A stretch of DNA of 39,869 nucleotides. It comes from Algoriphagus sp. (GTDB lineage: Bacteria > Bacteroidota > Bacteroidia > Cytophagales > Cyclobacteriaceae). The DNA is taken from NCBI GenBank assembly GCA_021298245.1, contig JAJTDZ010000012.1:1-39869 (forward strand), in the 5' to 3' direction. The notes under the pieces were generated by a model. It made no database searches. It had not been told where the DNA came from and saw only the letters and a list, made by a program, of their open reading frames with translations. Shown in pieces: positions 9,055 to 18,307 of the stretch; the first letter of the stretch is position 1, and each line of letters starts with the position of its first letter. The position numbers and the translations under genes were made by a program.

Positions 9055-9651
9055 TTAAGGTGTTTTTAGCGATGCTTTGATCAATTCTTCCAAGGATAGG
9101 TCGCCTGAACTATTTTTAAGAATATGGGCTATGTTTTTTTCGGCCACAGCCTTAGGAAAGCCCAAAGTAAGTAAGGCTTGTAACGCTTCTTCTCGAATTT
9201 TATTGTGCGAAGTTACAAACCCTAAAGGAGCAGTACTCTCGTTCCCTGATGACTTGGCAAGTTTATCCTTTAATTCTAAAATAATTCTTTGGGCGGTCTT
9301 TGTACCAATACCTTTAACCGCTTGGATGGTACCCACATCCCCTGAGAGAATGGCATGTTCAATTTCTTCTGAACTTAGAGAAGAAAGGATCATTAAGCCA
9401 GTATTGGGACCTACTCCATTGATGGAGATGAGTTGTAAAAATAGACGCCTTTCTTGTTCTTCTTTAAATCCGTAAAGGGTATGTGCATCCTCTTTGATAT
9501 GGAGAAAGGTGAGGAGGCGCAGTTGTTCTTCCTCCTTAATTTTAGCATAAGTTTGGAGTGAGATTTTTACCTGGTAGCCTATACCGGCTACATCGATAAG
9601 AACATACGTTGGGTCTTTGTGCACCAACCTTCCATTTAAATAGGCGATCAT
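9055..9651 (-). CDS. ruvA: Holliday junction branch-migration protein RuvA
   Basis: RuvA binds four-way DNA junctions as a tetramer and loads the RuvB motor; the complex moves the junction for RuvC cleavage. All three domains are visible in 198 residues: an N-terminal OB fold ([20 protein letters not shown]), two helix-hairpin-helix motifs (SINGVGPNTGLMILSSL and AVKGIGTKTAQRIILELKDK), and a C-terminal UBA-like RuvB-binding domain (REEALQALLTLGFPKAVAE) after a short linker. Start ATG at 9649-9651 overlaps the maeB stop by 4 bases (9648-9651), which indicates translational coupling. The maeB-ruvA-sprA order recurs across Bacteroidota. Confidence 0.97.
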   Translation of the reverse strand: MIAYLNGRLVHKDPTYVLIDVAGIGYQVKISLQTYAKIKEEEQLRLLTFLHIKEDAHTLYGFKEEQERRLFLQLISINGVGPNTGLMILSSLSSEEIEHAILSGDVGTIQAVKGIGTKTAQRIILELKDKLAKSSGNESTAPLGFVTSHNKIREEALQALLTLGFPKAVAEKNIAHILKNSSGDLSLEELIKASLKTP

Positions 9652-11927
9652 AGTCTAGTAGTGCTATTTTGGGCATCGACCACTGCGATGGCAACCATAT
9701 TGATAATTTCTCTAATAGAACTTGCCAGTTGCAACACGTGCACGGGTTTGTTCATTCCTAGAAGGATTGGACCTATGGCCTCAGATTTACCTAGCTCAGC
9801 TAAAAGTTTGTAGGCAATATTGGAAGATGCCAAATCAGGAAAAATTAAGGTATTTACTTCATTTCCTTTTTTGGCTAGGAGGGAGAAAGGATATATTTCT
9901 CGTTGTATTTCTTGGTTTAAGGCCACATTGGCCTGCATTTCCCCTTCAATAATCAGCTCAGGGTATTTTTCTTTAGCCAATGCAGTAGCTTTTGCCATCT
10001 TTGCAGGAATATCTCCCTGTGCCGAACCGAAATTGGAGTAGGAGAGTAAAGCAATTTTGGGGACCATATTAAAAAATTTCACCGCCTCCGCTGTAAGTCC
10101 GATGATATCCACCAATTCCTCGGCAGTAGGATTCAGGTTGACCGTAGCGTCGGCAAAGAAATAAGGCCCTCTTGGGGTATTCATAATGTACATCCCGGCA
10201 ACCCTGTTTACTCCTTTTTTTACACCAATGGCTTGAAGGGAAGGGAGTATAGTTTTAGGATAATCTCGAGTAAGTCCCGAAATAAAGGCATCAGCATGAC
10301 CTGTTTCTACCATCAAAGCACCGAAATAATTTCTTTCTCTAACCAATCTATTCGCATCGAAAATGCTCATGCCTTTACGTTGCCTTTTTGTGGCAAGAGT
10401 TTTAGCGAATTGTTGACACAATTCTACCTCCTCTACGGGATCAATCATGGAGACACCCTGAAGGTCTAAGGAATTCTCTTCAATAAGAGACAAGATTTTT
10501 TCTCGATTACCTAGAAGAATGGGAATTGCAATTTTTTCATCTCGAATGAGTTGAACTGCTTTTAATATTTTCAAATTGTCTGCTTCACCAAAAACTACAC
10601 GTTTGGGTTCTTTTTTAGCCCTGCCGATTACCACAGACATCAAGCGTTCGTCTATTCCTATTCTTTTTTGAAGTTCTACCTCGTATGCTTCCCAGTCAGT
10701 GATTTGCTTTTTGGCTACACCGGAATCTATGGCTGCTTTTGCCACTGCAGGAGCAATACAGGTAATGAGCCGTGGATCAAGTGGTTTTGGTATCAAATAA
10801 AATCTTCCAAAACTCAAGTTGCTATCCCCATAGGCCTTGGTTACGATTTCAGGTACAGGTTCTTTAGCTAACTTGGCTATGGCCTTTGCGGCTGCCATTT
10901 TCATTTCCTCGTTGATCACCGTGGCTCTCACGTCAAGGGCTCCCCTAAAAATGTATGGAAATCCCAGCACATTATTTACTTGGTTGGGATGGTCAGAGCG
11001 ACCGGTGGCCATAATTACATCTTCTCTGGCCTCTATGGCGGTTTGGTAAGCAATTTCAGGATCTGGGTTGGCCAAGGCAAATACGATAGGATTCGGAGCC
11101 ATGGTCTTGATCATGTCTGCAGAAATGATATTGCCTGCAGACAGACCCAGGAAAACATCCGCTCCTGGTAGGGCCTCAGCTATCGTATGGATGGGAAGAT
11201 GGGTAGCAAATTCTCTATGGATGTCGTGCAGATTGGGTCTGTCAAAGCGTACCACCCCTTCAATATCACAAATGATAATATTTTCTTTTTTTGCACCTAG
11301 GTTGACATAAAATCTAAGGCAGGAAATGGCGGCTGCTCCAGCTCCACTCACTACTATGCGTAGGTCTTCTATTTTTTTATCAACCAGCTCTAAGGCATTC
11401 AACAGGGCTGCTCCCGAGATAATAGCAGTACCGTGTTGATCGTCATGCATGATGGGGATATGCAAATCCTGCTTTAGCGTTTGCTCAATTTCAAAGCACT
11501 CTGGAGCCTTAATATCTTCTAAGTTTACCCCACCAAAAGTGGGCTCTAAAGCTTTTACGATCTCTATAAATTTTTTCGGATCCTTTTCGTTGATTTCAAG
11601 ATCAAATACATCTATTCCCGCAAATTTCTTAAATAAGACTGCCTTACCTTCCATAACAGGTTTGGATGCCTCTGGTCCAATATCTCCTAAACCCAACACC
11701 GCAGTACCGTTCGAAATTACCGCCACTAAATTTCCCTTGGAGGTATACTTGTAGACATTCTCTACATCGGCAGCTATTTCAATGCAAGGCTCTGCTACGC
11801 CAGGGGAATAAGCCAAAGCAAGGTCAAGTTGGCTGGAAACGGGCTTCGAGGGTACTACCTGAAGTTTGCCAGGAGATCCTTGGCTATGGTAATTTAATGC
11901 GTCTTCTTTTCTAATTTTAATGGGCAT
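9648..11927 (-). CDS. maeB: NADP-dependent malic enzyme with C-terminal phosphotransacetylase-like domain
   Basis: Oxidative decarboxylation of malate to pyruvate with NADPH production. The 759 residues form the long MaeB type. Residues about 1-430 are the malic enzyme: [33 protein letters not shown], the metal-binding HDDQHGTAI segment, a Rossmann motif [14 protein letters not shown], and [20 protein letters not shown]. Residues about 430-759 resemble phosphate acetyltransferase ([44 protein letters not shown]); in MaeB this domain is regulatory and binds acetyl-CoA rather than catalysing. ATG at 11925-11927, 19 nt after the DUF4837 gene, and a 4-base overlap with ruvA downstream. Confidence 0.94.
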   Translation of the reverse strand: MPIKIRKEDALNYHSQGSPGKLQVVPSKPVSSQLDLALAYSPGVAEPCIEIAADVENVYKYTSKGNLVAVISNGTAVLGLGDIGPEASKPVMEGKAVLFKKFAGIDVFDLEINEKDPKKFIEIVKALEPTFGGVNLEDIKAPECFEIEQTLKQDLHIPIMHDDQHGTAIISGAALLNALELVDKKIEDLRIVVSGAGAAAISCLRFYVNLGAKKENIIICDIEGVVRFDRPNLHDIHREFATHLPIHTIAEALPGADVFLGLSAGNIISADMIKTMAPNPIVFALANPDPEIAYQTAIEAREDVIMATGRSDHPNQVNNVLGFPYIFRGALDVRATVINEEMKMAAAKAIAKLAKEPVPEIVTKAYGDSNLSFGRFYLIPKPLDPRLITCIAPAVAKAAIDSGVAKKQITDWEAYEVELQKRIGIDERLMSVVIGRAKKEPKRVVFGEADNLKILKAVQLIRDEKIAIPILLGNREKILSLIEENSLDLQGVSMIDPVEEVELCQQFAKTLATKRQRKGMSIFDANRLVRERNYFGALMVETGHADAFISGLTRDYPKTILPSLQAIGVKKGVNRVAGMYIMNTPRGPYFFADATVNLNPTAEELVDIIGLTAEAVKFFNMVPKIALLSYSNFGSAQGDIPAKMAKATALAKEKYPELIIEGEMQANVALNQEIQREIYPFSLLAKKGNEVNTLIFPDLASSNIAYKLLAELGKSEAIGPILLGMNKPVHVLQLASSIREIINMVAIAVVDAQNSTTRL

Positions 11928-11946
11928 GCTCTTGGGTATATTGGGT

Positions 11947-13038
11947 TTAAGTTCCTGGGGATTCCGTCCAACTTATATTGGTATTCAAAAGTACAGTTTG
12001 TATCTCCCGTAAGGCGTCACCATGAAGTTCATTTGGGAAATAAACAAAACCTTCCATATAGTAGAGCTTCCCTTTTTTCTGATCAATCATCAGGTAGCCC
12101 AGGTAGGTTCCTCCCATACTCAAATTATTCGTTTTCCAGGTGCCTCTAATTTCTACTGTAAAATTATCATTAATCACAAGGTTGCGGAAAGCAGGGGGTA
12201 TTTGTTTTTCACTGGTCATGAATGAATTTAAATCCTCAGGATCTGCGAAAATATGTTGTCCAGCGATGGAATCTCGTAGGGAAAGGATATTCTCAGGGAA
12301 TGTTTGGGTTTCGTTGGTATAATCTGTCTCATAGTAGTAGACTGAAATATCTGGCCTTCGGTCAGAACCAGCGGGTTGTCTTAACCATAAAAAAGAGGGA
12401 GCAATCTTTGCAATTTGATAGGATACTGGAGGCATGATTTCGATTCCCAAGGTCTTGTTTGCTTCTTTTTGTGCTGCTGCATTCAATCGAGCAAAGAGGG
12501 CCTTACCTAATCTTTCCCTTTCTCTTACTTCAAAGAGGTTTTGCAATTGATCTTTATGTTTTTTCAGATTTGCAATCAATTCTTCTTCGTTGTTGCCATA
12601 GAGGTAAAGAACTTCTTGACCCTGTGCAAATTCATCTTCCATTCGTAAGGAGTATAAACTTGGGTCCGCTGCAGCTTTATCTTTGGACTCCTGAGTAAAT
12701 TGGGCATTGATGGCTTGGCTTCCTCCTTTTTTATCGTCAAAGGTGGTGACAAATACCAGATTGGTGTACATCTTGAGCATTCTAGTCATGGCTCTTGGAT
12801 CTACTCGATGTACTTTAAATAAGGGTTCTGAGCGAAGCATTCCAGGAATATCTGCCATAAAAATACCCCGTAATTCTTCCCCTACGGGACCTGCCCATTT
12901 GGTAGAATCAATCGCCAAAACAATCTCTCCTATGGTGCCTTTTGATTTAGGTTTTGCACTTGAAAATCCTTCCCCTTCTCCACAGGAAATTGTAAGAGCA
13001 CCAAGCAGTATTACAAGTAGAAGATGAATTATTTTCAT
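11947..13038 (-). CDS. DUF4837 family lipoprotein
   Basis: A 363-residue predicted lipoprotein. The signal peptide MKIIHLLLVILLGALTISC ends in a lipobox with Cys19, followed by a Gly/Glu/Ser/Lys linker. The rest (IGEIVLAIDSTKWAGPVGEE, then LFKVHRVDPRAMTRML and a WLRQPAGSDRRPDISVYYYE stretch) fits DUF4837, a family confined to Bacteroidota as far as I recall and of unknown function. Its distance of 19 nt to maeB suggests one transcript, although the two have no obvious functional link. The 122 nt upstream, towards the transglycosylase gene, show no clear consensus promoter. Confidence 0.8.
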   Translation of the reverse strand: MKIIHLLLVILLGALTISCGEGEGFSSAKPKSKGTIGEIVLAIDSTKWAGPVGEELRGIFMADIPGMLRSEPLFKVHRVDPRAMTRMLKMYTNLVFVTTFDDKKGGSQAINAQFTQESKDKAAADPSLYSLRMEDEFAQGQEVLYLYGNNEEELIANLKKHKDQLQNLFEVRERERLGKALFARLNAAAQKEANKTLGIEIMPPVSYQIAKIAPSFLWLRQPAGSDRRPDISVYYYETDYTNETQTFPENILSLRDSIAGQHIFADPEDLNSFMTSEKQIPPAFRNLVINDNFTVEIRGTWKTNNLSMGGTYLGYLMIDQKKGKLYYMEGFVYFPNELHGDALREIQTVLLNTNISWTESPGT

Positions 13039-13160
13039 TGGTTAGGGTTTGATTAATCTCTTTTTGATTGTTTTTGGAATAATAAACGGAGGATCCTTGA
13101 GACTTAATTGACTCTCTAGAAGAGAATGAGGTAATTCACTTAGATTTAAGAAATGAAAAT

Positions 13161-14561
13161 CTATCCAATAATCAAGCGTTGGCCTGGTTTAATGGTGGTG
13201 GAATTTAAGTTGTTAAGTCTTTTAATTTGTTCAATACTCAAGGAATGCTTTTGAGAAATATTCCAAAGAGAATCTCCAGGTTTTACCGTGTAAGTTTTGG
13301 AAGAAGAACTACGGGTGCCATTATCTGCTAAATTCTGGGAAGAATTAGATGTCACCGATTCTGAAGGACTTCCTGAATAGATGTATAAAAGTTGACCTAC
13401 ATGAATGATGGAAGAACCAAGATTATTCCATTGCATCAAATTGGTGACACTTACTCCATATTTACTAGCAATTTTCCCTAACATATCACCTGATTTTACC
13501 TTATAGGTAAGCTGATTTGAGGAATTTTGATTGTTGGAGGCAATAATATCAGAAGTTGATAAAAGTGGACGATAACTTTTTGAAAGTGAATCCCCAATCC
13601 ATGCCAAATTTTCTTTTACATATAAAATCTTTGATTTAGGGATTTTAATCGATAGAGAAATATTTGATTCAGGCACCTTTCCATTTTTTATTGATGGATT
13701 AAGTTCCACTAGATCCTCTAAACAAACATTCGAATATTCTGCAAGCTTTTCTAGATGAAAAGCTTTATCAAATTTAATTTCTTCATAAGCTATGGGATAG
13801 GTGGGTTCTTCCATATGAAGGTTGTGTTCTTCAAGGTGATTTAAAATGTAGATCATCGCTTGAAACTGAGGAACATAGCTTCTGGTTTCTTTTGGTAGGT
13901 ATTCATAAATTTCCCAAAAGGTGGTTTTCCCCCCTGATCTTCTCTTAGCTTTTTGCACGTTACCAGGCCCACAATTGTAAGCAGCGAGAGCTACTTCCCA
14001 ATCGCCAAACATGCCATACAAGGATTTTAGGTATTTGGCAGCAGCATCTGTAGATTTTTCTGGATCCATTCGATCATCTATGTCTTGATTAACATACATG
14101 CCATACATTCGCCCGGTAGCAGGCATAAATTGCCATAATCCCATGGCTCCTGCATGAGATTTTATTCGAGGGTCCAATCCAGATTCAATAATGGATAAAT
14201 ATTGAATTTCTTGAGGCATTTGGTGAGCCTTAAGAGTTTTTACGTATAAAGGAAAAAAATTCTCCTTTCTAGAAAGGATCATTTTCATGTACTCCCTATT
14301 TCTTACGGTGAAGTAATGAATGAAAGAGAAAATTTTATCATTCAATTCAAATGGCATTTCTGTCTCCATTTTTTTTATTCTTTCATCTACCATTTCATAG
14401 GTAAAATCTGGAATAAAATCATAGTGGTAATTTGGAATTACCACATCTTGCATGGGTGAATTTGAAACAACAAAAGCCGTTTCTTGGGCCAAAGAATCTA
14501 CCGAAGGATAAATTCCAAAACCAAGTAAAATGAAAAGAATTTTAAAAAGTAACTTTTTCAT
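13161..14561 (-). CDS. MltD-like membrane-associated lytic transglycosylase with two LysM domains
   Basis: Cleaves the glycan backbone of peptidoglycan to give 1,6-anhydro ends. 466 residues: a signal peptide, then an SLT (goose-lysozyme-like) domain from about residue 110 to 230, with the catalytic Glu126 in YLSIIESGLDP and the family motifs AGAMGLWQFMPATG and ALAAYNCGPGNV, then two LysM repeats (about 355-398, LTYKVKSGDMLGKIASKYG; and 422-466, KTYTVKPGDSLWNISQKHS) that bind GlcNAc chains. A Ser/Asn-rich linker separates the LysM domains. No lipobox Cys is seen, so it may be periplasmic or lie loosely on the outer membrane. ATG at 14559-14561, 12 nt after gatA; probably read from the tatA promoter. 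mltD is the nearest E. coli name, but orthology is not established here. Confidence 0.9.
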   Translation of the reverse strand: MKKLLFKILFILLGFGIYPSVDSLAQETAFVVSNSPMQDVVIPNYHYDFIPDFTYEMVDERIKKMETEMPFELNDKIFSFIHYFTVRNREYMKMILSRKENFFPLYVKTLKAHQMPQEIQYLSIIESGLDPRIKSHAGAMGLWQFMPATGRMYGMYVNQDIDDRMDPEKSTDAAAKYLKSLYGMFGDWEVALAAYNCGPGNVQKAKRRSGGKTTFWEIYEYLPKETRSYVPQFQAMIYILNHLEEHNLHMEEPTYPIAYEEIKFDKAFHLEKLAEYSNVCLEDLVELNPSIKNGKVPESNISLSIKIPKSKILYVKENLAWIGDSLSKSYRPLLSTSDIIASNNQNSSNQLTYKVKSGDMLGKIASKYGVSVTNLMQWNNLGSSIIHVGQLLYIYSGSPSESVTSNSSQNLADNGTRSSSSKTYTVKPGDSLWNISQKHSLSIEQIKRLNNLNSTTIKPGQRLIIG

Positions 14562-14573
14562 TGAGCTTCGATT

Positions 14574-15998
14574 TTAGTTCATTTTCAAAAGATAATCACT
14601 AAAAGCATATAAATCTGCTTCTCTAAAGGAATTTGTGATCACCTGTAGTCCTATGGGCATGCCTGCATCATCCTTTCCATTGGGAATGGAAATGGCCGGC
14701 ATGCCTGTGACAGATGCCTGAACGGTAAATAAATCTTCCAAATACATGGCTACAGGATCACTTCCATGCTCTCCAAACGCGAATGCAGTAGTTGGTGTAG
14801 TTGGGAGCAAAATGTAGTCAAATTTAGTCAAAATTTGTTCGGTGTACTCTTTAATAACCCTTCTTACTTTTTGTGCTTTTCCAAAATAGGCATCGTAATA
14901 ATTGGAGGAAAGTACAAAGGTGCCTAGCATAATTCTGCGCTTTACCTCTTCTCCAAATCCTTCACTTCGACTTTCGGTGTATAGGCTTTCCAAATCAGTA
15001 CTATTTGGAGATCGGTATCCGTACTTCACCCCATCAAACCTAGACAGGTTGGTGCTGGCTTCTGCAGTACTTAAAATGTAATAGGTAGGCAAAAGATACT
15101 TTAGAAGTGGAAAACTCACTGCCTCTACCTGGTGACCTTCTTTTTCTAATTTTACCAATACAGCTTCTGTGTTTTTTTTAATTTCTGATTGCAAAGCAGG
15201 AGAATCTAGAGTTTCCTGGAGTATGGCTACCTTAACTTTTCTGTCAAAAGAAAGGAGTTGACTATATGGCAAAACAGTTTTTTTGGAAGAGGTGCTGTCC
15301 CATTCATCGTATCCAGCGATGACTTCCATTACTAGGGCGTTGTCCTTGATCGTTTTAGAAAAAATACCTATGGTATCAAAAGAAGAGGCATAAGCAATAA
15401 GGCCCCAACGAGAAATGCGAGAGTAGGTGGGCTTCATCCCAATTACCCCGGTAAAAGCGGCAGGTTGCCTCACAGAACCTCCCGTATCTGAACCTAATGA
15501 TACCGTACATAAATTGGCTTGAACAGCCACTGCCGAGCCCCCAGAAGATCCCCCTGGAACTTTGTTGGGGTCTAAAGCATTGTGCACCTTGCCATAGACG
15601 CTATTTTCGTTGGAACTTCCCATTCCAAACTCATCGCAATTGAGTCTGCCAATGATGATGGCATCTTCTTCAATAAGCCGTTGTATCGCGGTAGCGGTGT
15701 GCTGGGAGATATACCCCTTCAGGATCTTTGATCCTGCTGTAGCGGGATGCCCGGTGAGGTTGAGGATATCTTTGATTCCAATGACCATGCCAGCTAATTT
15801 ACCAGCAATACCTTGGGAAAGCTTATCATCTACTTTTAGGGCCTGTTCACGGGCAGATTGCTCGTAAACTTCGACGAAGGCATTGAGATGTGCCTTCGCC
15901 TTGATATTAGAGAGGTAATGGTCAACTATCGTTTGACAAGTACATGCCTTTTTTTTCAAAGCATCTTTTATCTCATCAAAAGAATTAAATTTTTCCAC
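14574..15998 (-). CDS. gatA: Aspartyl/glutamyl-tRNA amidotransferase subunit A (GatA)
   Basis: The amidase subunit of GatCAB, which converts Glu-tRNA(Gln) and Asp-tRNA(Asn) to the amidated forms using ammonia released from glutamine. 474 residues with the complete amidase-signature triad: Lys76 (VIGIKDI), the cis-Ser151 in PGGSSGGSAV and the nucleophile Ser175 in GSDTGGSVRQPA; their spacing matches characterised GatA proteins. GGSSGGS and LPTTPTTAF are further family marks. The start is GTG at 15996-15998 (residues EKFNSFDEI follow); there is no in-frame ATG nearby. It lies 17 nt after tatA. gatB and gatC are not in the window, so the subunits are dispersed. Confidence 0.94.
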   Translation of the reverse strand: MEKFNSFDEIKDALKKKACTCQTIVDHYLSNIKAKAHLNAFVEVYEQSAREQALKVDDKLSQGIAGKLAGMVIGIKDILNLTGHPATAGSKILKGYISQHTATAIQRLIEEDAIIIGRLNCDEFGMGSSNENSVYGKVHNALDPNKVPGGSSGGSAVAVQANLCTVSLGSDTGGSVRQPAAFTGVIGMKPTYSRISRWGLIAYASSFDTIGIFSKTIKDNALVMEVIAGYDEWDSTSSKKTVLPYSQLLSFDRKVKVAILQETLDSPALQSEIKKNTEAVLVKLEKEGHQVEAVSFPLLKYLLPTYYILSTAEASTNLSRFDGVKYGYRSPNSTDLESLYTESRSEGFGEEVKRRIMLGTFVLSSNYYDAYFGKAQKVRRVIKEYTEQILTKFDYILLPTTPTTAFAFGEHGSDPVAMYLEDLFTVQASVTGMPAISIPNGKDDAGMPIGLQVITNSFREADLYAFSDYLLKMN

Positions 15999-16015
15999 AG
16001 GGGATAGCCTGGGGT

Positions 16016-16213
16016 TTACTTCTTTTTGTCCTTCATACCTTCTTCCAAGTCATTTTTAATTTCTTTGGTAGCATCTTTGAATTCACGTATTCCTCTTCCC
16101 ACTCCTCTCATCAACTCTGGGATTCGCTTAGCGCCAAATAAGAGAATGATTACAAGGACGATCAAAATAAATGATGGTCCGCCAATATTTTGAAGAAATC
16201 CTAAAGTAGCCAT
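16016..16213 (-). CDS. tatA: Sec-independent protein translocase subunit TatA
   Basis: A 65-residue TatA/E-type subunit of the twin-arginine pathway, which exports folded proteins. It has one N-terminal membrane span (about residues 15-28), the hallmark hinge FGAKRIPELMRGVGRGIREF that begins the amphipathic helix, and a short charged tail ending in lysines. It is too short for TatB and lacks TatB's long tail. ATG at 16211-16213. It is first in a probable tatA-gatA-mltD-like transcript behind a clear promoter; tatC is not nearby. Confidence 0.93.
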   Translation of the reverse strand: MATLGFLQNIGGPSFILIVLVIILLFGAKRIPELMRGVGRGIREFKDATKEIKNDLEEGMKDKKK

Positions 16214-16243
16214 AAGCTTTTGTGTTTAAATAGATACAGATTA

Positions 16244-16274
16244 CAAATATACAAGGTTCGTGCGCTTAGACAAA
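16244..16274 (-). promoter_or_regulatory. Bacteroidota-type promoter of tatA-gatA-mltD-like
   Basis: On the minus strand TTTG (16271-16274) is followed after 19 nt by TATATTTG (16244-16251), a full match to TTTG-N(17-23)-TAnnTTTG. The -7 element ends 30 nt before the tatA start. The -33 element overlaps a small inverted repeat (AAGGGA/TCCCTT, 16273-16288). Confidence 0.72.
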
Positions 16275-16288
16275 GGGATTGGTCCCTT
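16273..16288 (-). terminator. Weak stem-loop after the EnvC-like gene
   Basis: AAGGGA and TCCCTT form a 6-bp stem with a 4-base loop, 36-51 nt downstream of the EnvC-like stop. On the minus strand only TTTG follows, so this is at best a weak terminator. It overlaps the tatA promoter's -33 element and could instead influence that promoter. Confidence 0.3.
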
Positions 16289-16324
16289 GAGAGCATCTTT
16301 TTTATGAACTCGTACTTTTGATTA

Positions 16325-17563
16325 CTATTTGGCTAAAATCCAGGTTGCAGGGTCCATAATTTGTAAACCTTTCCAGGTTTGGAAGTGAACTTCCGCTACA
16401 CCCTCCGCATTGGTGGATACTTGCCCGATAATGGTCTTGGCTTTGATGCTTTGACCGGTAGTGACAGAAACTGACTTCAATCGGCTATATAACGTAAAAT
16501 ACTCCCCGTGCTTGATGATGATCGTATTTCCATATCCAGGGATACTGGTGATTTTGGAAACTACCCCGTCAAATACAGCCCGTACATTGGAGTTGGGCTG
16601 AGTACGGATATCGATACCGTCATTATCCTCTACAATGCCCTTGAGGGTAGGGTGAGGGTAGGTTCCGTAGCCCTGTGCTATAAAACCTGTTTCTACCGGC
16701 CATGGCAGTTTACCCTTATTACCAGCAAAAGAGGTGGAAAGAGCAGCTGCTTCCGGAGTCATGGGCATGCTACTTCCGGAGGTTTTGGAACTGCTACTGT
16801 TTTCTTTTTTGGCCGCTGCTTCAGCCAAGCGAATTTCTTCTTCAATGGCTGCTTTAATCATTCGATTGAGTTGTTCTTGTTGTTTCTTTGTTGCGGTGAT
16901 TTGTTTCTTGATATCCCCTTCCTTTTTTGACAAGGTATTGACTAGTCCTTGTTGCTCTTTGCGCATTTGTTCCAGTTTTTCTTTCTCTGTTTTTTCTTCT
17001 ACCAACACTTTTTCTTTATCCAATTTTCGAGAATCCAAAGCTATGCGTTGTTTGGCTAGGTCAATTGAAAGCTTTTCAATTTGTGCAGCCTGCTGTTTTC
17101 TATTATCGGTATACTGCTTTAGGTATTTAAGCCTCATGTAGAGCTGATTAAAATTGGCCGAACTAAACACAAATGCAACGATAGAGAGACCTCTATTGAG
17201 TTTGGAGGAATTATATATCATCCGTGCATATTCTGCTTTTAGCTGTTTCAATTTGGCTTCAAGACTTGAAATTTTGGATTCGATATCTATTATCTCGTTG
17301 GATATTAAAATCACTTCTCGATCCAAAGTATTGACTAGACGATTTTGAGTTTGAAACTGTCTGGTCAGAGCATTTAATTCTCCTAAAGATTCCTTTTTCG
17401 TGGCCGTGGTTTGTTTGAGGATGGCATCAAACTCTTTCAAGCGGTTTTGTACTTCCAGTTTGTCACGCTCCAGTTGCTCCCTTGATTTATTGGTCTGGGA
17501 AAAAACCTCTATCTGCACAGAAATCAGGCAAAAAATAAATAATAAAGACAATACTATTTTCAT
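16325..17563 (-). CDS. EnvC-like murein hydrolase activator (coiled coil plus degenerate M23/LytM domain)
   Basis: 412 residues: a signal peptide ending near SVQIEVFSQ, a long coiled coil (about 24-260, rich in Lys/Glu/Gln), a Ser-rich linker, and a C-terminal LytM/M23 domain (about 285-412). True M23 peptidases bind zinc through HxxxD and HxH motifs. Here the first His is replaced: the motif reads NDGID (314-318). The usual LYxHL reads LYSRL (His replaced by Arg361), and only His393 of the last motif (EVHF) remains. This matches EnvC and NlpD, which have lost catalysis and activate cell-wall amidases at the division site. It follows the DUF4292 gene by 6 nt. Partner amidase unknown. Confidence 0.85.
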   Translation of the reverse strand: MKIVLSLLFIFCLISVQIEVFSQTNKSREQLERDKLEVQNRLKEFDAILKQTTATKKESLGELNALTRQFQTQNRLVNTLDREVILISNEIIDIESKISSLEAKLKQLKAEYARMIYNSSKLNRGLSIVAFVFSSANFNQLYMRLKYLKQYTDNRKQQAAQIEKLSIDLAKQRIALDSRKLDKEKVLVEEKTEKEKLEQMRKEQQGLVNTLSKKEGDIKKQITATKKQQEQLNRMIKAAIEEEIRLAEAAAKKENSSSSKTSGSSMPMTPEAAALSTSFAGNKGKLPWPVETGFIAQGYGTYPHPTLKGIVEDNDGIDIRTQPNSNVRAVFDGVVSKITSIPGYGNTIIIKHGEYFTLYSRLKSVSVTTGQSIKAKTIIGQVSTNAEGVAEVHFQTWKGLQIMDPATWILAK

Positions 17564-17569
17564 ACGATT

Positions 17570-18307
17570 TTAAAATCGAAAAGGAAATCCTAGGGGAGAC
17601 TCTTGCAAATCAAAAGATGTCCAATCCAGGTAAACTCTAAAATAATAACTTTTCTCAGGGGTTACAAAGGCAACTTTGTAAAGGGCTCCTATGGGGAATG
17701 GCTGGGAGTTGACCTCTTGAAATTTTTCAAAGCTACCTAAAATAGTACCCAAATTCGACAATGAGGTACTCGAAAATTCTACCACTTTTCCATGCTTGGT
17801 GTCTATTTTACTAAAATAACGGATTCTATCTCTTACCTGGGTCAATTCAAATCTTCTGCCTACTCTAATTAATCTATCTTCGTAAATTACAGGGTAGGGA
17901 ATATTGGCCCAAAGCAGGTTTTGGAAAAGATCAAGAGATACGTTTACTCCATATAGTTGCTCAAAATCTTCATGACTTAGGTTGATGTCATTTCCTCCAA
18001 TTCTATCTTGAATCTGTATTTTTTTTGGAGTGATTATCCCACGCATTGCTTCCAATCCTAGTCCAGGGGAAAGTGAAAACCACAAGATGCTATCGTTTTT
18101 GGCGCGCAATTGCAGGGTGCCTCTGGTGATTTTTCCGGAATCTTCTTCCAAGACAATTTTTGCCTTACCCTGAAGGTAGTCGTAAGAGGCTTTTCTTGGT
18201 GTAAAATCTTTCATGATGCTATTGCCTTCGTAGACCAAGCTTTTTTTGGCACAGCCCAAAAGCAATGTTAGCCCGACAAGGCATCCAAGAGCGTGGAGCT
18301 TATTCAT
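17570..18307 (-). CDS. DUF4292 family lipoprotein
   Basis: A 245-residue predicted lipoprotein: the N-terminus MNKLHALGCLVGLTLLLGC ends in a lipobox with Cys19. The body (DYLQGKAKIVLEEDSGKITR, then LWFSLSPGLGLEAMRG) is the DUF4292 pattern, which resembles the LolA/LolB-type half-barrel in outline (inference from the repeated strand-turn pattern, not shown). Function is unknown; its place between the TPR protein and the EnvC-like factor is conserved in Bacteroidota, suggesting an envelope job. The start ATG (18305-18307) overlaps the TPR gene's end by 8 nt, and 6 nt separate it from the next gene, so all three are probably coupled. Confidence 0.85.
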   Translation of the reverse strand: MNKLHALGCLVGLTLLLGCAKKSLVYEGNSIMKDFTPRKASYDYLQGKAKIVLEEDSGKITRGTLQLRAKNDSILWFSLSPGLGLEAMRGIITPKKIQIQDRIGGNDINLSHEDFEQLYGVNVSLDLFQNLLWANIPYPVIYEDRLIRVGRRFELTQVRDRIRYFSKIDTKHGKVVEFSSTSLSNLGTILGSFEKFQEVNSQPFPIGALYKVAFVTPEKSYYFRVYLDWTSFDLQESPLGFPFRF

